11,552 nt of DNA from Coprothermobacter sp. Its GTDB lineage: Bacteria > Coprothermobacterota > Coprothermobacteria > Coprothermobacterales > Coprothermobacteraceae. Positions 4,781 through 11,552 of this stretch are shown here, piece after piece. The stretch lies in contig DMVM01000060.1 in NCBI GenBank assembly GCA_003476705.1, forward strand, positions 7,765 through 19,316, in the 5' to 3' direction. The position numbers and the translations under genes are program-made. The notes under the pieces are model-generated. The model made no database searches, had not been told where the DNA came from, and worked only from the letters and a program-made list of their open reading frames with translations. Numbering within the stretch: position 1 is the first letter of the stretch; each line of letters starts with the position of its first letter.

Positions 4781-5507
4781 TTTTCGTCCCCTCCCACATC
4801 AGTATGGCACTAGTAACTGATACATTGAGAGACTCCACTTTTGAAGGTATCCAGGCGTTGGCTTTCGCAATACGTCTCCAGGATTCGGTAAGCCCTTGCC
4901 CCTCATTGCCCAAAACAATGGCAAAGGGTTGCCGCCATCTGAAATCCGCGTTTTCTGAGGATTTGTAAGTAGTGACAACAAACAGAGTTTTGCAAAGCTC
5001 CAGGGCTTCGCTGCCAGTCATGTAGACAAAAGGAACTAGAAAATTGCCTGCCAAAGCACGCACAACCTTGGGATTGTAAACGTCAGCACTTCCAGTAGTT
5101 AGTATGACCCCGTAATCAAAGGCCGCTGCCGTTCGAAGTATGGTGCCCAAGTTACCTGGATCTTGAAGCTGTTCCAAAACCACAATACGCTTACGCTTTA
5201 GGACCTGCTGGGGTGTCCAATCCCTTTTCTGAGCAACGGCGATGATACCCTGATCCCCTGCTACATCACTTACAGCTTCCATGACCCCTGGAGCGCACTG
5301 GGTAACTACGGCGTTTACTTTAGGCAAGTCTTTGGCATCTTTACTGTAAAGGAGTTCTAAAACCTTCCCACCTGACTGAACGTAAGCTTCAATGGCTTTC
5401 GGACCCTCCAAAACAAACTGACCCTTTTCGTCACGTTCTTTCTTACTACTTAGCAGTTTCTTGATTTCCTTTATTTTCGGATTCTTTGGACTCTCTATGA
5501 ATCTCAC
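4746..5507 (-). CDS. SpoU/TrmH-family RNA 2'-O-ribose methyltransferase
   Basis: A 253-residue SPOUT-fold (alpha/beta-knot) enzyme that transfers a methyl group from SAM to a ribose 2'-OH in rRNA or tRNA. The N-terminal part (RFIESPKNPKIKEIKKL, then FVLEGPKAIEA) is the substrate-binding domain seen in RlmB/TsnR-like proteins. Knot motifs: motif 1 LEQLQDPGNLGTILRT at 111-126 (N119, catalytic arginine R125), motif 2 IVLGNEGQGL at 197-206, motif 3 IPSKVESLNVSVTSAILMWE at 220-239 (N228). The family does not reveal the target nucleotide; RlmB-like 23S rRNA methylation is one possibility. The GTG start at 5507 overlaps the pncA stop in a GTGA and has AGGAG eight bases upstream, inside pncA. Confidence 0.9.
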   Translation of the reverse strand: MRFIESPKNPKIKEIKKLLSSKKERDEKGQFVLEGPKAIEAYVQSGGKVLELLYSKDAKDLPKVNAVVTQCAPGVMEAVSDVAGDQGIIAVAQKRDWTPQQVLKRKRIVVLEQLQDPGNLGTILRTAAAFDYGVILTTGSADVYNPKVVRALAGNFLVPFVYMTGSEALELCKTLFVVTTYKSSENADFRWRQPFAIVLGNEGQGLTESWRRIAKANAWIPSKVESLNVSVTSAILMWEGTKIGAAKSSGDLI

Positions 5508-6085
5508 GGAAGCAACTCCTGAGAAAGTATGACCTTACCGCCCATATCCTTGATGTGCTGCAGCGCCTTCTGGGAATCATCAGGATTGACATTCACACCC
5601 TTTACTGCGTCAGCCACAACAAAGGTTTCATATCTGTAGCGCAGCGCGTCAACAGCCGTTTCTTTTACGCAGTAGTCAGTAGCAAGACCCACAACAAAAA
5701 CCCTGTTTACGCCATGATCCTTAAGAATTTGATGCAGCCCCGTACCTTGAAAACCACTATATGCTTCAAACTCAGAATGCGTGCCTTTGTCTAAAATGAT
5801 GCCCTTTTCAGAAAGATAAAGATTGGGGTGAAATTCAGCACCTGGTGTCCACTGCACACAGTGAGATGGCCAAATACCACCATATGCTTTGAATGAAAGA
5901 TGATTTTCCGGATGCCAATCTCTGGTGTAAACGATTACTGAACCAGCTTCTTCTGCCTTCTTAATGATCCTGTTTACCCCATCGATTATTTCATCTCCCT
6001 GGGGCACCGCTAAGGTGCCCCCAGGACAAAAATCCCTTTGAATATCAACCACAATGAGCCCGTCGGTGGGCTGAAAATCTATCAT
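5504..6085 (-). CDS. pncA: Nicotinamidase, isochorismatase-like hydrolase
   Basis: A 193-residue cysteine hydrolase that deamidates nicotinamide to nicotinate for NAD salvage. The catalytic triad is visible: D14 in VVDIQRDF, K100 in ILDKGT and the nucleophile C139 in GLATDYCVKETA. Metal ligands fit D56, H58 and H62 in TRDWHPENH, with H75 in WPSHCVQ as the fourth. The segment CPGGTLAVPQGDEI is typical of nicotinamidases and separates this protein from generic isochorismatases. ATG 6085 starts eight bases after the transketolase stop, with a modest GGTGA ribosome site lying over the end of that gene. The 3' end overlaps the next gene by four bases. Cytoplasmic; salvage would feed NAD synthesis. 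Confidence 0.93.
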   Translation of the reverse strand: MIDFQPTDGLIVVDIQRDFCPGGTLAVPQGDEIIDGVNRIIKKAEEAGSVIVYTRDWHPENHLSFKAYGGIWPSHCVQWTPGAEFHPNLYLSEKGIILDKGTHSEFEAYSGFQGTGLHQILKDHGVNRVFVVGLATDYCVKETAVDALRYRYETFVVADAVKGVNVNPDDSQKALQHIKDMGGKVILSQELLP

Positions 6086-6093
6086 TTAATGCT

Positions 6094-8379
6094 TCACCAT
6101 CCCAGCTCTTTTAGGCGAGCCAACCTTTTTTCACGGTCACTAACAAAGCGCTCGATGCCCTGGAATATGGACTGAGGATCCAGGTGCGCCTCCTCGATGA
6201 CTTCTTCAAGGGTGCCACCAGTTCTCCAATTGTTATCCCAGTCACTGGATAGAGAATACTCCTCATTCAGCTTGGAGAATAACCACGGCTGCATTAATGA
6301 AAGAGCCTCGTTGGTAATGACCATGGAGTCAGCCCAATCAGTGGATGGCAAAATCTGCATGCGGTAATGTTCAGGCTGCATGTCAAAGAGTTCTCTACTT
6401 ATGGCCGCAATGATTTTCACATTGAAAGCTTTTCTTATTTCAGGCAGTATGCTTATGAGGTTAGCAGTAACACTTGTTCCCCTGACAATAACTGTACCCT
6501 GCTTAGGACGAGCTGGATCAAAATCGTTGATGAGATAAGCTCCCTTCGCGGCCTCAAAATAGTGAGCAATGCCCATTGCCTTTCTATCAGGTATGGTTAT
6601 GGGTGGCCTAGTTAAGTGCAGAGCGACGATGGGAACATCCTTACTAAGCGCTTCGCCCAGAACTACTGGCACTTCGTTGTGCTCCCAAGGGTAAAGGTTG
6701 ATTATCTTTCCCTTGGGGAATAGCTGAGAGACACCGGGAGCGAACACACCAAAGTGCGTGCGGGAATCTTCAGCAGTCTCAGGACCAGAGTGACCAACGA
6801 CCCAAATGACCTTTCCCACCTTTAGTGGGCAATCCTGAGCTAGCTGACTGAGAAGCCTCATGGGACCGTATTTAAGGTAAGCAAAAGAGCCGTAGGTGGA
6901 CATGATGACCCAGTAGCCGTTGAATTCTTCGTATGGGTTCTCAGCCATGTTCACAGTTACCATACCAGCAGCTACACCGGAGTTCATGAACTCCGTTATT
7001 TCAGAAGGAAGTATGGCACCATCAATGTTGGTGGAACGGTCATACCAACCCCAACCTGGGTTGTCGCCCCAACCTTGGCCGAAGCCATGCAGGTTAGTGG
7101 ATTCAGTTAGGTCGGCTGAGGTGGCTATGATTAAAGGTCTGTTGTACTTACGACCGATGACAGCGTTCACATAGCTGCCCCACTTTATCAAAGCTGCGCG
7201 GTTAGGCACCTTTTCACCAGGCTGCGCAAACATTTCCTCAGGGTACTTAGTGTAGTCAAAGATGTCAGGATCTTTGTATGGGTTCACATCCAGCTTGAAG
7301 GTGGGGACAGCCTTAGGTAGGCTTTCACCAATTTCAGTAAGCCTATCGGTGATGTATTCCACCAGTTCACGGTCATTACGCAGCACACTTAAGGCAATGT
7401 CAATATTATTCTTGAACTGCTTCAGCTCTTCTTCCTTATCTTCGGGAGCGGGTTTGCCAAAACCATCATACTCCACACCATATTTCTCCATGAATCCTTT
7501 ACGTATTTCCCAAAACAAAGGTGCATTCTTCTTTATGGGCGTACCATGGGATTTATTGTCATAGACACCATAACCATGACCTTTTCTGGTCTTGAAGTAC
7601 ATGGCTGTGGGAAGTAATTCATCGGGGTGATCCAAAGCGTCCACAAAGACATTCCATATGTGGTCCCAGTCGTGGCCTTCTAAGGTACCGAATACTCTCC
7701 AGCCGTGCGAAGCAAACCATTCATCAGGTCCACCAAAGACCACTGAAGATGTTCTTCTATCATCAATGCCAAAATCATTCCAGTCCACCAGCCAGTAAAG
7801 GTTGCCAAGACCATAGCCCCATGCACCATTCTTAGCTTCATGTGATCCGCCTGCCGTTAGGGCTCCTTCACCTTCAATGGCAAACACTTTGAACTCTGAC
7901 AAACCAGCTTTTTTCAAAGCCAGTGCTTCTCCCACGGAGGCAGGTAAACCGTGGGCCGATGGACCCGTGTTGAACTTGAGGAACATGGTCTTGCCACCAA
8001 ACTCAGCGTGACCCGGCAATCCATCGCGGTGCCTAAAACGAAGTAAGTCTTCTGGCAATACAATCCTTTCGGGAGCGATGAAAAACCGTTGATCACCCGT
8101 ATCTGTGAAACGTAGGCGGAAAGCATCTCCGATCATGGCAAGCACGGCATCTACCACCGGAACGGTATGTCCCGCTGCCAAAATGAAACGGTCGCTAAAA
8201 CGATATTCAGGACGACGAATGTCGTACCGCATCTTGCCACCAAACATGAGAGCTAAAAGCATCTGAGTCTTGGAGTGGCTTCCGCCTGGATGACCACTCT
8301 GCCTGTAATTCAGCATGATATCCATGAGCTCGAAAGAGATGTCCTTCATCTTCTCCCAGTATTTGAAGTCATTTTGCAT
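6094..8379 (-). CDS. tkt: Transketolase, single-chain, long variant
   Basis: A 761-residue thiamine-diphosphate enzyme that moves two-carbon ketol units between sugar phosphates in the non-oxidative pentose phosphate pathway. Conserved positions by comparison with E. coli TktA: H30 in SGHPGGS, H71 in LAAGHT, H124 in GHAEFGG, E463 (the cofactor-activating glutamate, in ITEFMNSG), H530, D538 and H542 in GHSGPETAEDSRTH, R394 and R591 for sugar phosphate. The diphosphate-binding motif reads GEG (170-172) rather than GDG, with N201 as the second metal ligand in DWNDFGID. The usual GPLGQG is GPSAHG (139-144). It is about 100 residues longer than common transketolases, with extra sequence around 86-118 and 340-395. 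ATG 8379 has GGAGGT six bases upstream. It heads the minus-strand cluster. Phosphoketolase was considered and rejected. Activity is likely but the motif change deserves care. Confidence 0.88.
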   Translation of the reverse strand: MQNDFKYWEKMKDISFELMDIMLNYRQSGHPGGSHSKTQMLLALMFGGKMRYDIRRPEYRFSDRFILAAGHTVPVVDAVLAMIGDAFRLRFTDTGDQRFFIAPERIVLPEDLLRFRHRDGLPGHAEFGGKTMFLKFNTGPSAHGLPASVGEALALKKAGLSEFKVFAIEGEGALTAGGSHEAKNGAWGYGLGNLYWLVDWNDFGIDDRRTSSVVFGGPDEWFASHGWRVFGTLEGHDWDHIWNVFVDALDHPDELLPTAMYFKTRKGHGYGVYDNKSHGTPIKKNAPLFWEIRKGFMEKYGVEYDGFGKPAPEDKEEELKQFKNNIDIALSVLRNDRELVEYITDRLTEIGESLPKAVPTFKLDVNPYKDPDIFDYTKYPEEMFAQPGEKVPNRAALIKWGSYVNAVIGRKYNRPLIIATSADLTESTNLHGFGQGWGDNPGWGWYDRSTNIDGAILPSEITEFMNSGVAAGMVTVNMAENPYEEFNGYWVIMSTYGSFAYLKYGPMRLLSQLAQDCPLKVGKVIWVVGHSGPETAEDSRTHFGVFAPGVSQLFPKGKIINLYPWEHNEVPVVLGEALSKDVPIVALHLTRPPITIPDRKAMGIAHYFEAAKGAYLINDFDPARPKQGTVIVRGTSVTANLISILPEIRKAFNVKIIAAISRELFDMQPEHYRMQILPSTDWADSMVITNEALSLMQPWLFSKLNEEYSLSSDWDNNWRTGGTLEEVIEEAHLDPQSIFQGIERFVSDREKRLARLKELGW

Positions 8380-8422
8380 GAAAAAACCTCCTTTAATTGA
8401 TGGTAAAAAGCTGCATAAGTTA

Positions 8423-8452
8423 ATTATAATTTAAACAGTGCCCCATTGTCCA
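8423..8452 (-). promoter_or_regulatory. Sigma-A-type promoter of the transketolase cluster
   Basis: On the minus strand TGGACA (8452-8447, five of six to TTGACA) is followed after 18 bases by a perfect TATAAT (8428-8423). Transcription should begin near 8416, giving a leader of about 35 nt before the ATG at 8379. Confidence 0.65.
8425..8430 (+). promoter_or_regulatory. Candidate -10 box of the flavin reductase-like gene
   Basis: A perfect TATAAT on the plus strand overlaps the transketolase -10 of the other strand, because the core TTATAA is palindromic. No convincing -35 is present at 16-18 bases (TTGATG stands at 22). Expected leader is about 37 nt. Confidence 0.35.
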
Positions 8453-8473
8453 AAAAAGGAGGTTTCAGTGTAC

Positions 8474-8971
8474 ATGAAAGAGCTCTTAACCACACGTGAG
8501 GATTATCATCTGCTGCATCCGCGCCAAGTAATCATGCTGGTGGTTGGCAGTTTTGAAAGAGCAAACATGATGCCCCTGGGGTGGCATACCATCCTCTCAA
8601 GAAACCCGTTTTTGGTTGGACTGGCTATTTCCCCTAAACGTTTTAGTCACAGCGTGCTCATGGATTTCCCTTTCGCCACCATAAACCTAGTAGACAGATC
8701 TTTTGAAGAACTGGTTGAAAATACAGGAAAATGCTCAGGAAAGAACGTGGATAAGTTTGAACAGTTCCACGTTAATAAGGTACTTGCGGAGAATGGTAGT
8801 GCCTACATTGAAGGCATACCAGCTTACATGGAAGCGACCAGAAAAGGTTATTTTGAAACAGGCGATCACACACTCTTTGTGCTGGAAATTACAAAATCTG
8901 TGTTAAAACGTCCGTTTTGCCCACTGTTCCAGATAGCAGGTAACCAGTACCAGCGGTTCGTAGTTGAATGA
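8474..8971 (+). CDS. Flavin reductase-like, FMN-binding split-barrel protein
   Basis: A 165-residue protein of the flavin reductase-like domain family (FMN-binding split barrel). The N-terminal block HPRQVIMLVVGSFERANMMP followed by GWHTILSRNPFLVGLAISPKRFSHSVL, the central ATINLVDRSFEELVENTGKCSG and the late GDHTLFVLEI (130-139) are characteristic. Members bind FMN and use NAD(P)H or accept electrons from other proteins; in anaerobes some act as NADH:flavin or ferric reductases or partner rubredoxins. The exact partner cannot be read here. Start: ATG 8474 lies ten bases after GGAGGT, the same spacing as the peptidase gene; GTG 8468 at four bases is the alternative. A farther in-frame GTG at 8438 precedes the ribosome site and is rejected. 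It is monocistronic, divergent from tkt and convergent with ogg, with 41 bases between the stops. Confidence 0.87.
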   Translation: MKELLTTREDYHLLHPRQVIMLVVGSFERANMMPLGWHTILSRNPFLVGLAISPKRFSHSVLMDFPFATINLVDRSFEELVENTGKCSGKNVDKFEQFHVNKVLAENGSAYIEGIPAYMEATRKGYFETGDHTLFVLEITKSVLKRPFCPLFQIAGNQYQRFVVE

Positions 8972-9012
8972 ACACAAAAAAAGCGCGTAACCTTTGTGAG
9001 TTTTGTAAAAGA

Positions 9013-9681
9013 TCACTTATCTACGGTGTTCTTGACAGCGTACCACAGGTAAAGATCCATTTCACCTAAATCCGCCTGAAGCTCCTGCGCAATGGGAATA
9101 AGCAACTGTTCATGCGCTTCATAGCGAGCTCTGGTCCAGCCTTTGGGCATGTTTTCGATAAGCTTGTAGTGGTGCATGAGCCTGAGGATGTGCTTGTCAA
9201 GGATTGCCACGTCAAGTAACCCCACGTTTCTTAGGAAGTGACTGGCTTCTTTCCAACCGATGCCCTTAAAGTTTTTGACCAACATGCTGCGAGCCTCTGG
9301 TGAAGACAGACTACCGTTCACGATTGAAGGAAGTAAATGAGCTCGCTGACGGTTTTCCAGGATGAAACGAGCACGTTGGTAAGCAAAGCGGTGCCCCACA
9401 CTACGTAAAGCATCCTCAAGATCCTCAGGAGGCATGGTTAGGAAACCCTTGTCTATGAGCTCCTGAGCACGCATTCCACCTTGAGCGCTCCAGTTCGCAG
9501 TAAGCACACAAAAACAGAGTTCGGAAAACAAATTACTCACATCATGGCGTGGGAAGTTTTTGAACTGTGCAATGCGCTGAGAAACAAGGTCCTTAGCTTC
9601 GTCCTTGACAAGACTTACAAGCTCTTCTAGTGAGTTAGCTATTTCTAATCTTGCGGAAAGAGCACTGGAATTTCGCGCCAC
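9013..9681 (-). CDS. ogg: Archaeal/thermophile-type 8-oxoguanine DNA glycosylase/AP lyase (Ogg2-like)
   Basis: A 222-residue helix-hairpin-helix glycosylase that excises 8-oxoguanine and cleaves the abasic site. The hallmark block is KGIGWKEASHFLRNVG (139-154) followed by DVAILDKHILRLM (157-169), giving the catalytic lysine K144 and aspartate D162. ELCFCVLTANWSAQGGMRA (54-72) is the conserved front segment. There is no iron-sulfur cysteine set, unlike Nth. This subfamily (N-glycosylase/DNA lyase, Ogg2) is best known from archaea and thermophilic bacteria such as Thermotoga. The start is GTG 9681 with an excellent GGAGGAGA seven bases upstream. It overlaps the sfsA 3' end by 37 bases. Last gene of its operon; no strong terminator follows. 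Confidence 0.93.
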   Translation of the reverse strand: MARNSSALSARLEIANSLEELVSLVKDEAKDLVSQRIAQFKNFPRHDVSNLFSELCFCVLTANWSAQGGMRAQELIDKGFLTMPPEDLEDALRSVGHRFAYQRARFILENRQRAHLLPSIVNGSLSSPEARSMLVKNFKGIGWKEASHFLRNVGLLDVAILDKHILRLMHHYKLIENMPKGWTRARYEAHEQLLIPIAQELQADLGEMDLYLWYAVKNTVDK

Positions 9682-10304
9682 GGCCTTATCTCCTCCTTTG
9701 TTACTATGCAGTTCACAGCTTTAAAACTTATACCCTTCTTCTTTGCCCATTTCATGGCACTTGCAAATTCCTCGTCCATGGCACCGTGAAATGTGACAGC
9801 TTCTGCATCACACCGCTGCACCACAAAGACCACCAAGCCTTCACCTTTGTCAGCAAGGTCGTAAAGATGTTTAGTTCCACGTTTTGTGGGGGCATCAGGG
9901 AACAAGCCCAATCCATCTTGAACCAACGTTACAGACTTTACCTCCACCAAACGCCCGCCAACGGAAAAATCTAAACGCGAATGCCCCAGACTAACTTCTT
10001 TGAGCAACTGAACATTACCGCCTAAACCAAGCAGATCAAGACTTTCCAGAAACAATTTGTTTGCCAAAGCGGCATACAAACAAACCGGGACAGAATCATA
10101 GCCAAGAACAGCCTCATGGGTGAGCTTGCGTTTTACGGAGTGCACAGGCTTTAACCACACAGGAGCTCCCGGGTAAATGAGTTCACGTAGCCGCCCCGGA
10201 TTAGGCAGATAAGCCCAGTCCAAATGGTCGTCAAAGTCAACAAGCAGTTTGAATCGTTTTTGACGCTCTACGACCGTCCCAAAATGCAGGGGTGGAAACT
10301 TCAT
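9645..10304 (-). CDS. sfsA: SfsA, sugar fermentation stimulation protein homolog
   Basis: A 219-residue SfsA family protein. An N-terminal OB-like part carries YLPNPGRLRELIYPG (32-46), the family signature. The C-terminal part has a nuclease-like core, SRLDFSVGGRLVEVKSVTL (109-127), with D112, E121 and K123 resembling a PD-(D/E)xK site, followed by APTKRGTKHLYDLADKGE (138-155). E. coli SfsA was named for stimulating maltose use when overproduced and binds DNA non-specifically; its real function is unknown, and the fold suggests a nuclease. Length is normal. ATG 10304 overlaps the upstream stop in an ATGA, so translation is coupled. It is followed by the overlapping ogg gene, which makes a role in DNA metabolism worth considering. 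Confidence 0.92.
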   Translation of the reverse strand: MKFPPLHFGTVVERQKRFKLLVDFDDHLDWAYLPNPGRLRELIYPGAPVWLKPVHSVKRKLTHEAVLGYDSVPVCLYAALANKLFLESLDLLGLGGNVQLLKEVSLGHSRLDFSVGGRLVEVKSVTLVQDGLGLFPDAPTKRGTKHLYDLADKGEGLVVFVVQRCDAEAVTFHGAMDEEFASAMKWAKKKGISFKAVNCIVTKEEIRPWREIPVLFPQD

Positions 10305-10915
10305 AGTGCAATCGCAAAAGCCCTGACAGGAGCCCCACTACAGCCTTCCAGCTTCAGTGGAGCAACCACCAAGAAATACTCCTGTTTTTCATTTAGCATG
10401 TGAAGGTTAGACAACCCCTCCACAATGAGTACCCCAGAAGAAAGAAGCTGTTTGTGAACCACCAAATCATCACTATGCTCCACGCTCATTGCATCCACAC
10501 CCAGCAGTTTTACACCACCAGTAGTGAGCACCTCGACTTCTTCGGGTGTAACATTCGCAGATAGCTTCTGATTAGTACTCAGAAGTAATGCTTTATCTTT
10601 TAAGTCCGTAAAACGCTCCTTTAGCTTAGCTAGGCGGTCTTCCTTCTTTGACAAGGCGGACATGTCCACATACACACAGGGCAACATGAGCTGTTCTAAG
10701 GCAATAGCGTTTACGTCAGCACCGCCCATAAGAACGTGGTAGGGAGCATCCAAGTGAGTGCCTGCATGAGAGGACATGCAAACTCGCTCCAAAACAAAAC
10801 CGTTTTCCAGCGTGGACAAAATATGCACCTCAACTGGTGGATCACCTGGATATACCTGCAGATTTTCAGAAATGGTTTGGGTTAGATCGATTACGCTCTT
10901 AGCTTCTAACTGCAT
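10301..10915 (-). CDS. Cyclase-family metal-dependent hydrolase (kynurenine formamidase-like)
   Basis: A 204-residue member of the cyclase family (Pfam Cyclase). The metal site HxGTHxDxPxH is complete: H50, H54, D56 and H60 in SSHAGTHLDAPYH. The front VIDLTQTISENLQVYPGDPP and the end VAPLKLEGCSGAPVRAFAI are also diagnostic. Characterised relatives are bacterial kynurenine formamidases (KynB), isatin hydrolases and cyclase-like amidases, mostly manganese or zinc enzymes. No tryptophan-degradation gene is visible nearby, so formamidase activity is only one possibility and no symbol is given. The ATG overlaps the end of the lipM-like gene by ten bases, with only a weak purine-rich site upstream (GCGGGAAA), suggesting translational coupling. 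Cytoplasmic. Confidence 0.87.
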   Translation of the reverse strand: MQLEAKSVIDLTQTISENLQVYPGDPPVEVHILSTLENGFVLERVCMSSHAGTHLDAPYHVLMGGADVNAIALEQLMLPCVYVDMSALSKKEDRLAKLKERFTDLKDKALLLSTNQKLSANVTPEEVEVLTTGGVKLLGVDAMSVEHSDDLVVHKQLLSSGVLIVEGLSNLHMLNEKQEYFLVVAPLKLEGCSGAPVRAFAIAL

Positions 10916-11552
10916 ACAGCGTATTTCCCGCTAAACGAGGCAGCCTGAGAAAGTTCCTTCGAGGAAAACTCAGCCTTGGTAAAGCGCAAATCCAGAGCAT
11001 CCTCAAATCCTTCACGCAGAGCATTTTCAAGTACACCCATGGTTATATCGGGAAGTAGCTCCCGAAGGGCAATAGCGTGAGCTCTTATCTCAGATTCCTC
11101 AATGGAAAAAAGCTGAGCCATCTCATGATATATGGGTTCCACCATGATGGATCCATGCTGCAAGAAGCCCCATGGCTTTCTTGCTTGAGCTGACCCGATG
11201 AGCTTCTTCCCTGCTACACCAACTTCATGCCCTGACAGGTGAACAAAACAGCTTGATGGATCATCCTTACTAGGCAAAGGTGCCGGCAAAAACCCGGCAG
11301 GTATTCCCAAAAGCTCAAGACCCTTGATAAGTCCCTGAGACACAAGAAAATAGGTTTCCAAAACACTGTTTCCAAAACCGCTGAGAGGTCCAACAAACGA
11401 GTAACTCACATCGAGCAAATGAAGAACAGCTTTTCCACCCGTGGGACGCCGAACCACGGGGTAAGGAGAATGTTGCTGCTGCCACTTTTGGAACAGACCA
11501 ATGGACACAGTGGCTGGACACCAAGTGTAGAATCTCAGGAACGCCTGTTCCT
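10906..11552 (-). CDS. lipM: LipM-like octanoyltransferase / lipoate-protein ligase family, 5' end cut by window edge
   Basis: The frame is open to the right edge and translates upstream of the GTG at 11508 as EQAFLRFYTWCPATVSIG, matching the start of the biotin/lipoate A/B ligase domain (LRFYxWxPxxVSxG), so the gene starts outside the window. Visible 215 residues include VRRPTGGKAVLH (R-R-x-T-G-G), AGKKLIGSAQAR with the active-site lysine region, and LQHGSI. DPSSCFVHLSGHEV places a cysteine (codon 11250-11248) where B. subtilis LipM has its nucleophile in the SCF motif. That favours octanoyl-ACP:protein octanoyltransferase (LipM), which supplies octanoyl groups to GcvH or lipoyl domains, over an ATP-using LplA. 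The C-terminus is short (TKAEFSSKELSQAASFSGKY). First visible gene of a four-gene operon. LipM versus LplA is decided only by this cysteine context. Confidence 0.82.
   Translation of the reverse strand, partial: EQAFLRFYTWCPATVSIGLFQKWQQQHSPYPVVRRPTGGKAVLHLLDVSYSFVGPLSGFGNSVLETYFLVSQGLIKGLELLGIPAGFLPAPLPSKDDPSSCFVHLSGHEVGVAGKKLIGSAQARKPWGFLQHGSIMVEPIYHEMAQLFSIEESEIRAHAIALRELLPDITMGVLENALREGFEDALDLRFTKAEFSSKELSQAASFSGKYAVCS

Noticed and set aside
7262..7564. 100-codon plus-strand frame inside the transketolase gene, and a 107-codon one at 9651-9974
   Set aside because: Both are antisense shadows of strongly conserved genes, with no ribosome site and low-complexity serine-rich or unfamiliar sequence.
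6094..8379. Phosphoketolase identity for the 761-residue thiamine-diphosphate enzyme
   Set aside because: Length is near that of phosphoketolases, but SGHPGGS, GHAEFGG, ITEF and EDSRTH follow the transketolase order and spacing.
8438..8473. Upstream GTG start for the flavin reductase gene
   Set aside because: It precedes the GGAGGT site and would translate the ribosome site itself as KEVS.
8972..9012. Bidirectional terminator between the flavin reductase gene and ogg
   Set aside because: There is a T7 run on the minus strand and a six-base CACAAA/TTTGTG repeat, but no GC-rich stem directly before the run. Too weak to annotate.
1..11552. CRISPR array, tRNA, rRNA or known riboswitch
   Set aside because: No regularly spaced repeats, tRNA-like cloverleaf sequence, rRNA core or recognisable riboswitch core was seen on either strand.

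Overview
The window looks like a compact chromosomal segment of a Gram-positive-like, probably thermophilic anaerobe with moderate GC. Strong GGAGG ribosome sites, frequent GTG and TTG starts, an M3 oligoendopeptidase, a LipM-type octanoyltransferase and an archaeal/thermophile-type 8-oxoguanine glycosylase all fit. The content reminds me of Coprothermobacter, but that is an impression; no marker gene here proves it.

Layout. 1-1022 (-): N-terminal part of an M3 oligoendopeptidase, divergent from a short, helix-turn-helix-free biotin-protein ligase (1085-1786, +). birA converges, with a 14-bp overlap, on a class I methyltransferase (1773-2501, -). From 2513 to 2783 lies a 271-bp non-autonomous IS200/IS605-type element. 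It has both end hairpins, tetranucleotide guide/cleavage pairs and a GC-rich right part that reads as the last 42 codons of a TnpB plus an omega-RNA scaffold. It sits just past the U-tract of a terminator (2786-2826).

That terminator ends a six-gene minus-strand cluster starting at 8379: transketolase, nicotinamidase, SpoU/TrmH-family RNA methyltransferase, endonuclease III, a CvpA-like membrane protein and a secreted SIMPL-domain protein. The genes overlap or nearly abut down to the CvpA-like gene. The SIMPL gene follows after a 45-base gap in which a hairpin hides its Shine-Dalgarno sequence. A flavin reductase-like gene (8474-8971, +) diverges from the transketolase; the two -10 boxes lie on one symmetric AT core. 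At the right end a second minus-strand operon (lipM-like, cyclase-family hydrolase, sfsA, ogg) enters from beyond the edge and converges on the flavin reductase gene.

Most genes are housekeeping: central carbon flux and NAD salvage (tkt, pncA), cofactor attachment (birA, lipM), and base-excision repair (nth, ogg). The accessory signal is concentrated in 2485-2826. There a minimal transposable element appears to keep only its ends, a possible promoter and a guide-RNA scaffold, and it supplies the upstream region of the methyltransferase gene. I regard this as the most interesting part of the window. The element type follows known IS605/TnpB biology; its activity and its effect on the neighbour gene are inference.
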